A stretch of DNA of 64,000 nt, taken from NCBI GenBank assembly GCA_029721435.1, contig CM056576.1, positions 117,355,166 through 117,419,165 on the forward strand. The letters run 5' to 3'. Every line of letters starts with the position of its first letter. Position 1 is the stretch's first letter. The position numbers were made by a program, and so were the translations under genes. The DNA is from Gymnothorax reevesii. Lineage: Eukaryota > Chordata > Actinopteri > Anguilliformes > Muraenidae. Under the pieces are notes generated by a model that saw nothing but the letters and a program-made list of their open reading frames with translations, had not been told where the DNA came from and did not search any database. Positions 32,637-44,945 of this stretch are shown here, piece by piece.

Positions 32637-35200
32637 GGCTTTTTCTCGGAGTGAATGGACAAATGTTCATGTTAATAGGAAGAATTTCTGGATTAAGACA
32701 TTATTGACTTATTCTACAAGATAAGTCATTTAATTTTGCCAGGAATCTTTGTCTGTTTACGAAAAAGATCCATTTTCCATGAAATTTTAAAGGGCATTAC
32801 CAACTTCACTGCTGAAAAGTTAGGTTCTCTGGACAATTAGGCATATTTAAGTTAGTTACAACATCCATCTTTTATCTTTATTCTTCAGGGGTACTGCGAG
32901 TATCCCATGATCCAGAGCAGGAGTATCAGGAAAACACCAAGGACAATTTCCAGGTGACTATCCAGCTACCGCAAAACCAAAAGCTATTTCTCAAGGAGCT
33001 TGTTGCTATAATAGGTCTGCATTTTAGTCAGCAGACCCATGCATATGTAAGATGGGTCTTGGCTGGTTATTTTGTCTCTAATGCAATCAAAAACCCTGTT
33101 TGATCGGACATTTTTTTCTTGCCAGCCACAGACACCCAACTGATGTCCCACACTGCTGAAGTGCAGGTAAAGTGGCATTTGCCACCTCTACTTGTCACCA
33201 CATCCTGTCAAAACATCTTTACTGTTTCTCAAATGCAGTTTCTTTTCACTTTCTGCCTCTTAGCCTTCGTATCTGCCTGTCTCTCTCTTCATGCCCCACT
33301 TGTTTACTAGATGTCAAACCTCTTAAGGGGCTCACACAAGGAAGCCCCCATAAAACCTTCTCCGAGGTTCAATTCCATAGTTTTTTCACAAGGTATCAGT
33401 GAGCAGTAATAGAGATAAGGGGACCACTTGACTGGTGGCAAAAAGTGAATACAGCAGGGCTGGACTGGCAGAGCAGATGAGAAACTAATCATGAGAAGCG
33501 AAGGGCAAACAAGCACAGCAGGTGCATGAACAAGCAAAAAAAAACATTGGCAAAACTATCAGGTAGAACACAAAGTGGCCTGGTACAAAGATAAATTGAA
33601 CAACCAGGCAAAGTGGTAGAAGGGATGCGTAAATTGGCCAGCGATTTCAGATCACAGTCAGCTGAGCCGCACGTGACGTAGTGCCTGAGCATCAACCTGG
33701 AGAGAAAAAGCAAGAGAAAGAAAGAGAGAAATAGAGCGGAGGAGAAGCAGGGAAGCTGTAAGAGGCCAAGACACAAAAGCAAATGTCAACCAGCACTCAC
33801 AAACCAAAACTAAATTACTACCAAATAAAGGACTAAAAAAAAAAAAAACACAATCAGTCAAACACACAAGAGGCTTGTGGGGGAGTGGTCATGACAATTT
33901 TAGCACTGCGCTCACATTAATTCACAGCATTAAATTGTCTATGGCTTTTGTTGTTGCAGTTCTGGTTTCTTTGAGCCCCTGTGCAGCTTTGTTTGGTGAG
34001 TTCTGCATTCGAAGAGTTTGTTTCCAAAACACAATATATCCATTTTACTAATTTTGAGTAAATCAGCCTTTTCTATGTTGGCGCTTATTGCTTTTTATGG
34101 AAAAACACAAACTTTTAACCATGAATAAATGCAGCTCATAGTATGAATTTCTAAAAACGGACTTGCACCAAGAAGCACAGGGCTATCGCTCTATGGTATT
34201 ATCTCAATTTTGGCACATTTTACGCTTTGGAAACAAACTCTTCATTTGTTTCAGGATATATCCTCAAGACAGAAAGCCTTCTTGAAATATCAACAAATAC
34301 TTAAGCTGTGTGTATGGGATTTGTCTATGAGGTAAAAACAAGACAGGAAAGTGAACTAAGTTGCAGCAGAGCATGGTAATGCTACCACTCCAATCTGCTC
34401 ATAGAAAATTGTTGAAGAACACTGGACGGCATTTTTGTGAGATTCACCATTGGTTGTAAGACGATATTATGACAATCTTGAAATATCCTTTGGTTCAAAA
34501 CAAGTTCTTTGAAGCAAACTTTCTTTTTCTTTTTAGAGAATGCGCTGGGTTCCAATTAGTAGCCTTCAGAGCGATTACCTGGAGACAAGGGCCAATCTTC
34601 ACTGACAAAAGGAGGGCAGATGTAATTTCTGGGTATCCATTTCACTGAGTTCTAGGTGTCCTTTTCCCAGCAAGTGAAGAGAGATTTCAGGCACCTTGTC
34701 TTAAAATCTTAGTGAATTTGACCTCGACAGGAGGAAAATTCCAACCCAGCAATAATGTCAATCCTCACATCAGAACAGATTCATCAAAACTATCAGCTGC
34801 CGCTTACTGTGGCCTCATGAGATGCTTGAGAAAAAGTTCTGCAACTGAACTGTAATATGCAGGGAGTGGACAAAATATCAGAAGCATCCTTTTTCACATT
34901 AAAGTCTAACAGCAAGCATTATTGAAGCAACTACATAGGATATCCTTATTAATTTGAATGCTAATGACCTGAGTATCTCTGATTAAAAGAATGCTAATCA
35001 GCAATACTTTTCAATGTAGCTAACTCTGTGACGCAAGATGAGATTACTAATTTTTTAGGGAAACCGTGTCAAAATAATGCTAACCCATGTCAAAAATTTA
35101 AAAACAAAGATAACAGAGAGAACTGTTGGAATCATGTGGTATGCTGCATAATCTTAAACCTGTCAGAGCACGATCCATACCACCTGCCCAATTGGTTCTG
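32637..35200. other. Non-coding stretch, possible LTR remnant, no gene seen
   Basis: At 33420-33897 the minus strand begins TGTCATGACCACTCCCCCAC and contains pyrimidine-rich sequence, which recalls fish LTRs, but I cannot define both ends. The rest is AT-rich and unrecognised. Confidence 0.35.
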
Positions 35201-35211
35201 CGCATGTGTGT

Positions 35212-35382
35212 TACACTTTGCTTCTACTGTAATAACTACTAGCTATCTAGCTAAAGTGATAACAAACTCTTTAGTGCCATTTATATAACTGGATGGATAG
35301 CTAGCTAGCGATTTTGCTATAATGGTTACAGTTCGCTTCTGCCGTGATAACCACTAGCTTGCTAGCTAAAGTGATAACAATC
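35212..35382 (+). repeat. Tandem duplication, 116-bp period, CTAG-rich
   Basis: GCTTCTACTGTAATAACTAC...AGCTAAAGTGATAACAA (from 35219) recurs as GCTTCTGCCGTGATAACCAC...AGCTAAAGTGATAACAA (from 35335). Between them lies GATAGCTAGCTAGCGA. Confidence 0.75.
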
Positions 35383-36160
35383 ACTTTTCCACGACTCCGT
35401 GAATGACCGTAACCTTACATATTGATAACCTTGAAGCGAATGGTTCGGTCAGAAATCTTGTGACTGACTTCAAGATTTGAAGTGCTGGGTACGGTACACA
35501 AAATTTGGGTACTCTATGGAAAGTTTAGGTGCTTTCTTGAGGTGCTCGGGTATGCTCCTGTACACAGTTGCGACCTGGGGTACCCTTCTGTCGTACCCGA
35601 TGTTACAACGACCCTTTCGGTACGGGTGAATAAGGTTCTGGTGCCTCATCTCATGATGCAGGTCTTTTCGTGCCCATGTAATCTTAAGAGGTCATTTCTG
35701 TTTCAAATATGGGTGGCAGTATCAGTGTGGGTGAGGGGTTAATGTCAAGCTTATGATACAAGCATACAGCCTTGTGTAGAAATGTAAGGAACATGTTCCC
35801 CATCAACCATTATCCCCTCAATCCCTCACCCCAAGTAAATTATACCCATGTTAGTACTTACATGTAATGATTTCCATCTTTTCGGCTGCTGCACAGGTGT
35901 TTTCAGGTCCTCTGTGTTTTGTATTTCTTAGGCTTTGTGGAGGAAAATGGTCTGAGTGGATTAAGGATTTAGGTGGGTGCTGAAGTAACTTCTATTTCAA
36001 TCAGTTTGTAAGTGATAAATAGTTTTCAGAAGAAAGACAGCAACTGGACTGGTCAAGTGGCTTGGTTTCCTAGTTATTTTCGCAAGTTTATGTTATTCCT
36101 TAAGGAGAGGAATAATCAAGAAATGATTAGAGGACCCAACAGAATGAGGCCTCCTGAAAC
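35383..36160. other. Non-coding stretch with recurrent GGTAC motifs
   Basis: GGTAC/GTACC words cluster at 35490-35640 (GGGTACGGTAC, GGGGTACCC, CGTACCCG, CGGTACGGG). No protein or known repeat is recognised. Confidence 0.4.
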
Positions 36161-36167
36161 AACTGAA

Positions 36168-36310
36168 AACCACAATGGAAAAATGATCAGTCACATTTTC
36201 ACATTGTGGAGAAATGATGAATGAAAAATTTAAAACAATTTTAGAAACCAAGCACTGTAAAAATATGCAAAAAATATAAAACATATAAAATATTACAATA
36301 ATATTATTCT
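36168..36310. repeat. Dispersed repeat family B, copy 2
   Basis: Aligned with 26680-26825 (CCACAATGGAAAAATGATC, TTGTGGAGAAATGA, CAAGCACT, ATGCAAAAAATAT). Same orientation. Confidence 0.75.
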
Positions 36311-36689
36311 ATTAAACTTTTTTTTAAAACTTCCATTTCACACAATTATTAATCCTAACCTGTTCTCAGTCATTTTCATAATTAACAGACGGTTCACTCC
36401 AAGAGCACTCTACACTTAAGGTGCTGCTTGTTTGTCCCGATTAGGAACAGGTCAGGACTAATAATTGTTTTAAACGGAAGTTTTGTGCGACCCAATTCTC
36501 TGTTCTTGTTCCGCAACTGTACTGAATTTAGCCCATGATTTAATCGCTGTTAGATCGCATATGGAGAGAAACTGTGTCTTCAGTTGCCAGTTACGATAAT
36601 TGGAAAACGCGTCAATAAATGAAAATGATTGAGAACTACTAATTGCAGACAAAAAGGGACGTGTCCCAGCACTCCTGCTGGCTACGCCA

Positions 36690-36980
36690 CGACTCTGGCA
36701 TGCTGCCGCCACTGCTCAGAACCAATGCAGACTGCAGCGTATCATTCGCTCGGCAGAGAAGGCGAAAGGCTAAAACCTGCTTAGCGACCTGTAGGGCCTA
36801 TGCCTGCAGAACTCTGTGGAGAGCAGGAAAGACCGTAGCTGATCCCTCTCAACCTGGCCACAGATGCTTCCTGCCACTCCCCTCAGGCAGGAGGTTGCGC
36901 TCCATCAGGACCAAAACCTCAAGCCACAAGAACAGTTTTTACCCCTCTGCAGTTAGACTTCTTTACACATCTCATTGACA
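36690..36980 (+). pseudogene. C-terminal fragment of a second non-LTR retrotransposon
   Basis: One frame reads LQRIIRSAEK (near 36735); a shifted frame reads YACRTLWRAGKTVADPSQPG then LPSGRRLRSIRT and KNSFYPSAVRLL (36800-36970). The DPS.PGH....LPSGRR.RSIRT...KNSFYP signature is the usual C-terminus of fish CR1/Rex/L2-group LINEs. The frameshift makes it a relic. Its probable 3' tail is at 38060-38340. Confidence 0.75.
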
Positions 36981-36989
36981 CCACATAGT

Positions 36990-38030
36990 CATAGTTCTGT
37001 ATTTTATGTCATGCTTTATGTTCATGTTTATGTATTTTCTTTTTTCTTTTTGGTTATTGTATATTCCTCAGTTTTTTAGTTCATTCCATTTATCAGTTCC
37101 ATTACACTTGTCTCCCTGTCTCGTGATCTAGTTGGTTTAGTCTGGCTTCCCAGTCTGTGTGCTTACCTGCTTCGGGCGATTTCAGTGCTTTTTGGTGTTT
37201 GATATTATTATTTCAATTCTCGTTTACTTCCTTTGGCTTGCTTTTCTAGATTACTAATAATACTAATGTTTATATTTTGTATCATAGTCTACTAACAACT
37301 AATCCATGTATATATTACAAACTTACTAATGAGCACTTTGGTTAATTTGTAAAGCTGCACCTCCACTAATTATTACTAATTAAATCTCAGCAATCGCCCT
37401 GTTCTAGTCTCCGCCCCTTGCTTTGCTTCACCTGCCTCTCCCTACGTTTCCGTGTGATCTCTCGCACATGCTTAATTGCTTTTTTGCACTCAGTCTGTGC
37501 ACTTAGAATTCCTTGATCGAAGTTGTTTATCTGTCATGGGTTGTCCCCATGCGAATCCCGTCCGTGTCTTGGCTTTTGCCAATTGTTTGTGGTTTAGGAC
37601 TTCCCCATGTGTACCTTCCTCGGTAATTAGTTCTTATCCAATTCACCTGTTCCCCGCATAGCATGTGACTTCCCTTGTGCCTATTTAGAGTCCTCACTGC
37701 TGTTCAGCCCTTGTCAGAACAAATGATTATTGTTTTTCCTCGGCTGTTTCGTCCGACCTTGATTTTGCTAAAGCCCCTCTGTTTTTGTCTTTTTGGATTT
37801 TAAACTATTTCTGTACGACCATGTCTACTGTCTTTGGATTCCCTGTGTACCGTCGCACTTCTGCTTTTCTGGTTCTGACCCTGGCCTGTCTAGTTTTTTG
37901 GATTTTGTTTTTGGCTTGGCATTTCTTGTGTCTTCTGGTCCTGACCCTGCTATCAATAAAGGCATACGATTTTTGGATTTCCTGCTCTCGCATGTGGTTC
38001 CTGAACGCATCATCACACACATACACCATA
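36990..38030 (+). mobile_element. Possible solo LTR inserted in the LINE tail
   Basis: It starts near TGTCATGCTTTATGTTCATG (about 37006) and ends near GAACGCATCATCA (about 38016). It is pyrimidine-rich with CACCTGTTCCCCGCATAG, GCCTATTTAGAGTCCTC, GTTCAGCCCTTGTCAG and an ATCAATAAAG motif near the end, a layout typical of fish Ty3/gypsy LTRs. Exact ends and target duplication were not resolved, and no gag or pol is present. Confidence 0.45.
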
Positions 38031-38059
38031 CTATGCACAGAAATGCACTTTCTGGCATG

Positions 38060-38340
38060 AATTCTGTTATATTTGCATGCTGGTGATCATCGTGCACTTT
38101 GTCTTGCACTTTATTTTAACACTTAATAATGGCATATTTGCAGGCTCGTTCATTTTTTTTTTTTAATACCTTGTCCATTTGACAAAGAACTGCCTACATA
38201 TTATATATTTATACAGCATATTTCAACTTTTTTTTACCTACAGTAGTTGTGTGCATTTGACTGTTTTTGCACTAACATCACCGCAGGTTCCTTATTTGCA
38301 AACTTACTTGGCAATAAAACAAATTCTGATTCTGATTCAT
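38060..38340 (+). repeat. LINE 3' UTR ending in (TTCTGA)n-type tail
   Basis: TGCACTTTGTCTTGCACTTT near 38094 and GGCAATAAAACAAATTCTGA followed by TTCTGATTC at 38310-38338 are characteristic of fish LINE tails. It probably belongs with the protein fragment at 36690. Confidence 0.65.
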
Positions 38341-41340
38341 GGTCCATCATTGAACTGAGGCTCGTGTATGCGGGTAAGACAGGTACAGTGGGTGTTATGT
38401 TTGGAGGAGGGGGGGATTGTTGCGGTTTGTCCCTCCCCTGGACCGTCTGCTGAGTAGCATGATGGTGGGATTAGTGTGGCCCTCTGAGGCAGAGTGGGGA
38501 GTCAGAGAACCTATTGAGTGGAGTGAAATGTGGAACCGATAGGAGCACTTAGACCTTGTTCCTACTGACCCATCATCAAATCCCGCCCATCCTTGGATGC
38601 TGTTGCTTGGTTAGACAAACTGTACCCGAAAAGGGTTTGATGACATTATGAAAAAATCAAGAACACCATCCATTTTTTTCTGGAATTATTTACAGCCTAC
38701 TTGTGAAGCATGTTGGGTTCATGAATAAACTCAAAATGTGGACAACAGGGTCTGCAATATGCAATGGAAGGGCTATGTACTTGGCAATGGAAGGCTGTAT
38801 GCTTGAAATTAAAATAATGCAACCATTATTAAAGAAGGCGCAACAGTAGGACCGAACTGCTCCTGTACTGCTGGGTCATTTCCATATTATTCGTGCTAGC
38901 TACAACATAGCCTATTCTACATTGGCTAAAACTGTTATTTCTGTCCGAGGATAATGTTTCTAATGTTCGTTGACTTGTATTATTGACTCAGCTGATACAA
39001 TGCAGATGTCCTCTGGGGTTTATAATCTTTATCATTTGTTAACAAACAGCAATGTTTGCCGGATTCGCTCATTTCATAGTATATCTGGAGTCTGAAATAG
39101 CTAGCTGACGCGAACTATTGGAACGCACTTAAAATGCTTATCTTTTTTTTAGCCATGGCGGCTGATTTAAGCACACATTAGGTGATTAATACATACCTTG
39201 GAGCTTTGGTCGGGACAAGAAGATTCTCCAAAGTGGTTGCAAATTGATTGGTGGTGTGGACTTTTATCCATGACATTAAAAAAAAGTATTTTCTTGTATA
39301 TGTCCAAAAGCCATGTGAATAATTTTAGCTAAACCATTGGATTTTTTTCTGGGAATTCTAAATGAGATCAAACTTTTTTTGGATGCAGTTTTTCTGAGCT
39401 AACAACAAATAATTTACAAGGGGAACTATACCTGTAAGGACACGCCTCCAGCTGTCCAGCTCACCAGTGTACTGAATCCCAGAGCGCACTTTTGTTAATT
39501 GTTCAATTATCACATGCACCTGTTCCCTGTGTTCACTGAGTAGTAGCAGTGGCTATTTAAGGCTGAGCTTCCCCCAGCTGCCTTGTGAAGTCTGTGGCCT
39601 GTGTGACCTAGTAGTAACCTCAGACCTGTGTGACCTAGTAGTCTTGTCTAGGGTTATTTTCCACATTCGCGAATGTAATACTAAAACCTAGAATCTGCGC
39701 TGGATATTTTTTTTATCAGCTCTGCAATATATTTAAGGAACAGTCATTCCTAATTTGCTTTCCTATTTTCTAATAGTATATTACAGTAGTGTGCAATGTT
39801 AGGAACCTCAGTTCCCTTCTTGTTTGCTGTTTTGTGTGAAGACCTTTATTAAAATTAAAGCCAAGTCCACCTCTGCACTTGAGTCCAGTCCTCCATTCCG
39901 TTTCCTGCAGCTGCTCTTGCACGACAGACAAACTGTTACAGTACCATTGGCAGTCGTATATGCACAACCCTTAACACTACCTTCAACAAGCTTCACAGAT
40001 TAGGTGGTATTCTTCAGATATTAAACAGTTCATTTGTTTTTCAATGCTCTTTCCATCATTCTGGTTCAAGTTTAACTTCACTGGCTTTTAGTGTTTCATG
40101 ACAATCTCCTGTGCCAAACTCTGATGAAGTCTTCTCTCGTTTGTTGACTTAGACATGGATATGCCTATCTTTTGTGATTTGGCTAATTTTTGTGAATGGA
40201 TCATTCTTCACCCTGGAAAAAAAAAAATTCTATCTTCATTGTATTCTGGGGCTTTTGTTGTTTCTGAGCCGAACAGCGCATTAATTCATTTTGAAGAATA
40301 TACTACTTGGCAGATTTGGCTGAATCTAATTTTATTGCCATCTCTGATGGGTTTGCTTTTAGTTTTCCGCCTAATGATGGCTAGCTACATTGACAATGAC
40401 TGCTCTCAGAGCTTCTCTTTGACATCTAATGGCAACATGTTTCAGATTCAAATGAAATCAACTATGGTCTTCTTTATCTCATTTGTAAATTCATTGGTGA
40501 GGGAATAATTCACTCTTGGCCATGGAACAGCTGAGCAGCCAATTGTGCAATTACTTCCAGTCCTTTACAAACAGATAGAAGCACATGTAAGAAGTGCTGC
40601 AATTCCTTCACCAACCATTTGAAACTGAATATTTATGCTGTGGTTAACAGCTTAAATAACACTTACAGTGTCCAAAATGCTATGGGAATGACTGCAGATT
40701 ACTAGTAAAAATTAATCTGTGACATTATGTGCAATGCACTCCTTAAGTATTGGGATGTGACACAATCTCTACTTTTTTGATTCCTGTGTGCTTCTGTCAC
40801 AACCCTTGTGTGAATTCCTCATGTGTCTTTTCGCAATTCAGCAAGTTGCATATCGATCAGGTGTATGTGTTTTGTGACTGGTTTGCGCCTTGTGCGGCTT
40901 TCCTCGCCTGGCTAAATCTCATCTCAGGGTTGTCTCCTAATGACCATATGATGGGTATTTAAGCCCTCTCTTTTATGGAGAAGTTGCTGGATTGTAAAGT
41001 TGCATTCATACTAAGATCCCAGTCTTTAGTTTTTAAGTAAAACTTCATCATCTTCCTTTAATACAACAGCCTTTTCTCATAGAATTCTTAATTGCCATTT
41101 AGTTAATTTGAACAAGCTTCCAATCCTAAATAACATCCAATTTTGGGATCAAGTTCGAGTAAACTCAACTCAAGCCTGTTCATCTTTTCAAGTGCGTTAC
41201 CATCCATATCATATGAACCATGCAGGATGTTTGGCCTTTTTTACAGTGTCATAGTCCAAAGAGCCTTCTAGACTGTGCTGTGTATGATTACATTTGGTTA
41301 ATGCTTCAGCAGATTTATTTATCTTATCATGCTCAAGAGT
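38341..41340. other. Non-coding stretch with possible LTR remnants, no gene seen
   Basis: Blocks at about 39430-39650 (CACCTGTTCCCTGTG...GGCTATTTAAGGCTGAG, with GTGTGACCTAGTAGT repeated at 39601 and 39629) and about 40790-41050 (TGTCACAACCCTTG...GGGTATTTAAGCCCTC) look like LTR relics. No coding frame is recognised. Confidence 0.35.
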
Positions 41341-41368
41341 TTTTTTTTTTAATGCTCAACTTTTTACA

Positions 41369-41370
<2 letters not shown>

Positions 41371-41404
<34 letters not shown>
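41371..41404. repeat. (GT)n microsatellite
   Basis: Seventeen GT units. Confidence 0.97.
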
Positions 41405-41405
<1 letters not shown>

Positions 41406-41461
41406 GATGTGCAAGGATGTGTGGTCACTTTTTCTGCATCTGCTTCACTCTCCCACTCTTG

Positions 41462-41961
41462 GGGTGGTCACACAAACGTTAGCCTCCGTAGCTATCTGTA
41501 CCATTAATATTACCATAGCTCAGACAACGTAGAAGTAGATTAAAGTAAGTTAAAGTACAGCCGAAATAAATGAAAGTACAGCCATGTAGTTAGACGTACT
41601 GACAGCCGCAGTATAACTTCGTAGCCCTTAGTTGCCCGGAGATTCGCGCCAAATTTGTCGATTACAGGGTACGCAACATTTGGCTATGGTAGGCTACGAT
41701 TGTTACTACGGCAAACTACATGTAACTACATTAAACTAAGTTGCTGCTGCCTTAATAAAAATACCCGCTACCTTGGCTATCTTTTGAACATTCCCAATTG
41801 ATAAACCTCCGAGCACGGTTTTCTCACGTTTAAGGCCAAGTAATTTCTACAGATAGCCATGGATGGCTCCAGATCGCTCCGATGTGTCACGTTCGAGTAC
41901 ATTAAGCTATGGAGACTTGCACTACGCTTAACTACGTTATTTAACATATGTGTGACCACCC
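41462..41961. mobile_element. 500-bp non-autonomous element with GGGTGGTCACACA ends
   Basis: The left end GGGTGGTCACACAAACGTTA and the inverted right end GGGTGGTCACACATATGTTA match at 17 of 20 positions. The interior has subterminal TAGCTAT/ATAGCT and many GTAC/TACGTAG words, and no transposase. Class not assignable; target duplication unclear. Confidence 0.7.
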
Positions 41962-42245
41962 TTTTAGTAAAAGTAAATTATACCCCTTATGCACACCTAC
42001 TGGAGGGACCACTCCAGCTTTTAAGTTTTGTAATGTGTGTGTCACGATTGTTAATTCTGTGCTAGTCTTTCCCTGTCAAGCCAGTGCTTTTGTCACTGCG
42101 GACTGGTGACAGACAAATTTATATGAGTACCAGAAAAAAAGGTGTGTTCAGTTAGGAAACTGTGATAGGCTTGCTTCATCAGCTGCTGGATGTGGCAGAA
42201 CCGACACAATGCTGAACGGACAACAACAAGATGAATTCCTAGGTT

Positions 42246-42520
42246 GGGCGGCAAAATGGTGCAGTGGCCAGCATTGTTGCTTCACGGCAAGAAGGTCTTG
42301 GGTTTGAATCTATCAAGGTCTTTTTGTGTGAGTTTGCATATTCTCCTTGTGTTTGTATGAGTTTCCAATAGGTACTCAGGTTTCCTCCCACATTCTAAAG
42401 GCATGAATTATTGGTTAACTAGGGGGGTCAAAATTGCCTGCAGGTTTGCAGGTAAATAGTGTGTGCACCCTTTGATGGACTAGCAAACTACTTGGTCTAG
42501 GATTTATGGCTACATCTCAC
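42246..42520 (+). mobile_element. tRNA-derived SINE (GGGCGGCA...GTGCAGTGG family)
   Basis: GGGCGGCAAAATGGTGCAGT start, AAGAAGGTCTTGGGTTTGAA with box B-like GGGTTTGAATC at about 42300, then TTTCCTCCCACATTCTAAAG and CTTTGATGGACTAGC. This is the order of a common fish SINE family, well diverged here. Confidence 0.75.
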
Positions 42521-42544
42521 CCATTGGATGATGGGTAAGGCTAC

Positions 42545-42830
42545 GGCCAGCCAACACTTGATAGGTCTAAAACCCTTCAGAACTTTATAAATCAGTAAAG
42601 GGATCTTATCATCAATTCTGAGGCATACAGGTGGCCAGTGCAGAGACTTTAAAACCAGACAAATGCTGGTGATGGACTGCAACAGGGTGTTTCTGTGAAA
42701 TGACAGTATTCTCCCAACCGATGGAATTTGTAGTTTGGCCTTGTGTGCAACAAGAAAGAGTATAGTGTCCAGAAAAATCAACAGTGAAACTATTCTGGAC
42801 TCCAGGAGTGTTCGCCGCAAATTTTACCAG
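42545..42830 (-). pseudogene. L2-like LINE fragment, reverse orientation
   Basis: The minus-strand frame contains LVLKSLHWPPVCLRIDDKIP then LLIYKVLKGFRPIKCWLA, the LHWLPV..RI..KI..L.YK.LNGL.P signature of L2-type LINE ORF2 C-terminal regions. It is truncated on both sides and flanked by a SINE. Confidence 0.7.
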
Positions 42831-42859
42831 AGTAATGGCACTTTTATAAAAAAAAAAAA

Positions 42860-44035
42860 AAGATTAACTTTTGCCTGGTGATGGTGCTGCAGCAAAGGTC
42901 ATAGGGCAACCATCACAAAAAGTATGACATGATTCCAATCAAAACTTCTCGAGTTTTTCCCCTGGAAATGTTAAATTTGCTCAAGTGGTGGTGCTACCGG
43001 AAACATTACAGAGTCAGCACTATCATAAACGTCCTCGTCAATGCAAAAAGAATGTTGATAGCTTATTTGACACGATTCCCATCAAAACTGCTCATGTCAT
43101 TGCAGTTTTTAAAAATTAAAAGGTTGCCCTGGTGATGATGCTACAGCAAAGGTCATAGTGTGACCAGCATCTATATGAAGCCTTCTGCCTGTACCAGAAA
43201 CGGTCACAAGAAGTGCAAAATGATTCTCATCAAAACTGTTTGAGTTACTGCATTTAGAACTAGGCCTACGCTGTCAGCGGCTGACTGCGAGGGGTTTATC
43301 CCTGAAATTACCCTATTCTCGAAGCCCCCTTCATTAGATTCCCCTTTACTAGACCTACAATATGAGTGAAATTTGAGGTCTGTGTAAGTAATTGTTCCAG
43401 AGACATGGTAAAAAAAAAAAAAAAAAATGGATTTTTTCAATCTATAGCGCAATCTGGTTGCAAACCTAGGAGTGCATACTTTCCCAAAATCTAATCAGTT
43501 CATCCTCTCTACCATATCTACCCATATGCAAAAAATGAGAACCCAATGTAAAGTATTTTGTGAGTTATCGCACTAACAGCTAAAATCTGCGGACGCGGCG
43601 GTGGACGCAGCGGCGGGTGGGGCGAAACCATGATATCCCTGTAACTCGTATTTCGGGGATATAAATATAGTTTGTCCCAGTGGTAGCTCTGCAGCAAAGG
43701 TTGTCTAGTCAAACAACTCAATAAGGTTTGTTCTTTATGCACCAGTAATGAACACAAAAAACCCATGAAAACGTTTGAGTTATTTTTTAAAAATGAAAGT
43801 TTTAAAAATAAAAACAATCATGAAAAGAGTGACTTGGTTGCCATCAAAACTGTTTGTGGGTTATTACAATTGGAAATATAAAGTTTGAATAAGTGATGGT
43901 GCCATAAAAAAGGTCCTAAGGTCGCACAAAATGATAGGCTTCCTCCTTTACGCGCCAGGACAGCAATGGGCACGAAAATTTTCTGGCGTTTCCCATGAAA
44001 GCTGTTGTAGTTATCACACTAACGCGATGGATCCA
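42860..44035. repeat. Degenerate minisatellite, units of about 130-215 bp
   Basis: Units are marked by TGGTGATGGTGCTGCAGCAA / TGGTGATGATGCTACAGCAA / GTGGTAGCTCTGCAGCAAAG (about 42877, 43131, 43680) and by ATCAAAACTG-TYGAGTTATT-like words. A different GC-rich insert (GGACGCGGCGGTGGACGCAG, 43590) sits inside. It contains short unrelated frames only. Confidence 0.6.
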
Positions 44036-44747
44036 TGGCATCAGTGGCCAAAGAAAATCCATAATACCCCCAAATAATTTGTTTTGGGGACGTAATTCAA
44101 ACAAACTGTGTACACTTTAACCTCAAGGTCCCAGTATCTTCTCAAACTCAAATTTCCAAAGTACAAAATCTAAAATAAAAAAAAGTATCAGTTGTGTGCT
44201 TGTTGCTTGTTGTGTCCGTTGATGCAGAGGTCAGGTTTTTTTTAATGAGTTTGTTTCAGTCCGTGGTACGAGGGAGAACCGAGGGACATTTTTGCTGTTA
44301 GGTGCAACAAAAAAACCACAGCATGTTATTTTCTCCTGGTCTTTTCGTGAACTGCAGTGGATGACCACTGCCCTCCGTTCTTCCCATATGGATACTCTTG
44401 GCCAAAAGTCAGGTACTGTGTATTGCTGGAAAGAGAGCAAAAGAATATATACAGAGTTTCCAGGATTATTTCTGAAAACAGGATTAAGATGGATGGTAGG
44501 ATCAGGGAATAAAAAAATATTTCAGTCGTTGCCTTTGATCAGTGAGGGGACACCGGATCACTGGGGAGTTTTATTTGGCAAGAAACTGCCGTTAAGCAAG
44601 AGATGTTATCTCCTTACAGCTGCTGTGTTCCTGTTTGGGTTATCCTGGTGACCGCTCCTCGACCTCAGCCAGAGGGCTTTTTAGGACATTCTACTCCTAC
44701 AGTAGGATTACATGATGGGTAGGATTGCTGTTTATAATGGCAATGCC

Positions 44748-44945
44748 AATAGGCGGCACCATGCACGTGGGTGTCTACAGAGCAAGTAACTCGCTTGCCA
44801 TGTGAGTTACCCCTTATAACGGGGGTTCAATCACAGCTACAACATGTTCTCAGCTATAGTCCCTTTTCTATTTGCTACCCTCTGCTCTCTTACTTGTCTG
44901 AATAATAACAAAAATAATGAAAATGGAAAAAAAAATACTAATAAT
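44748..44945 (+). mobile_element. Probable tRNA-derived SINE with AAT-rich tail
   Basis: Box B-like GGTTCAATCAC at 44824-44834, preceded by a tRNA-like CTCGCTTGCCATGTGAGTTA and followed by CCCTCTGCTCTCTTACTTGT and an AATAATAACAAAAATAATGA tail. Box A is weak. Confidence 0.5.

Noticed and set aside
33420..33897. Complete LTR retrotransposon
   Set aside because: Only one LTR-like end (TGTCATGACC on the minus strand) can be seen, with no partner LTR, gag or pol.
36470..36712. Minus-strand gene next to the LINE fragment
   Set aside because: It is a shadow of LINE-derived and flanking sequence with no family resemblance.
44292..44651. 119-codon + strand frame
   Set aside because: No resemblance to a protein family, and it neighbours degenerate repeats.
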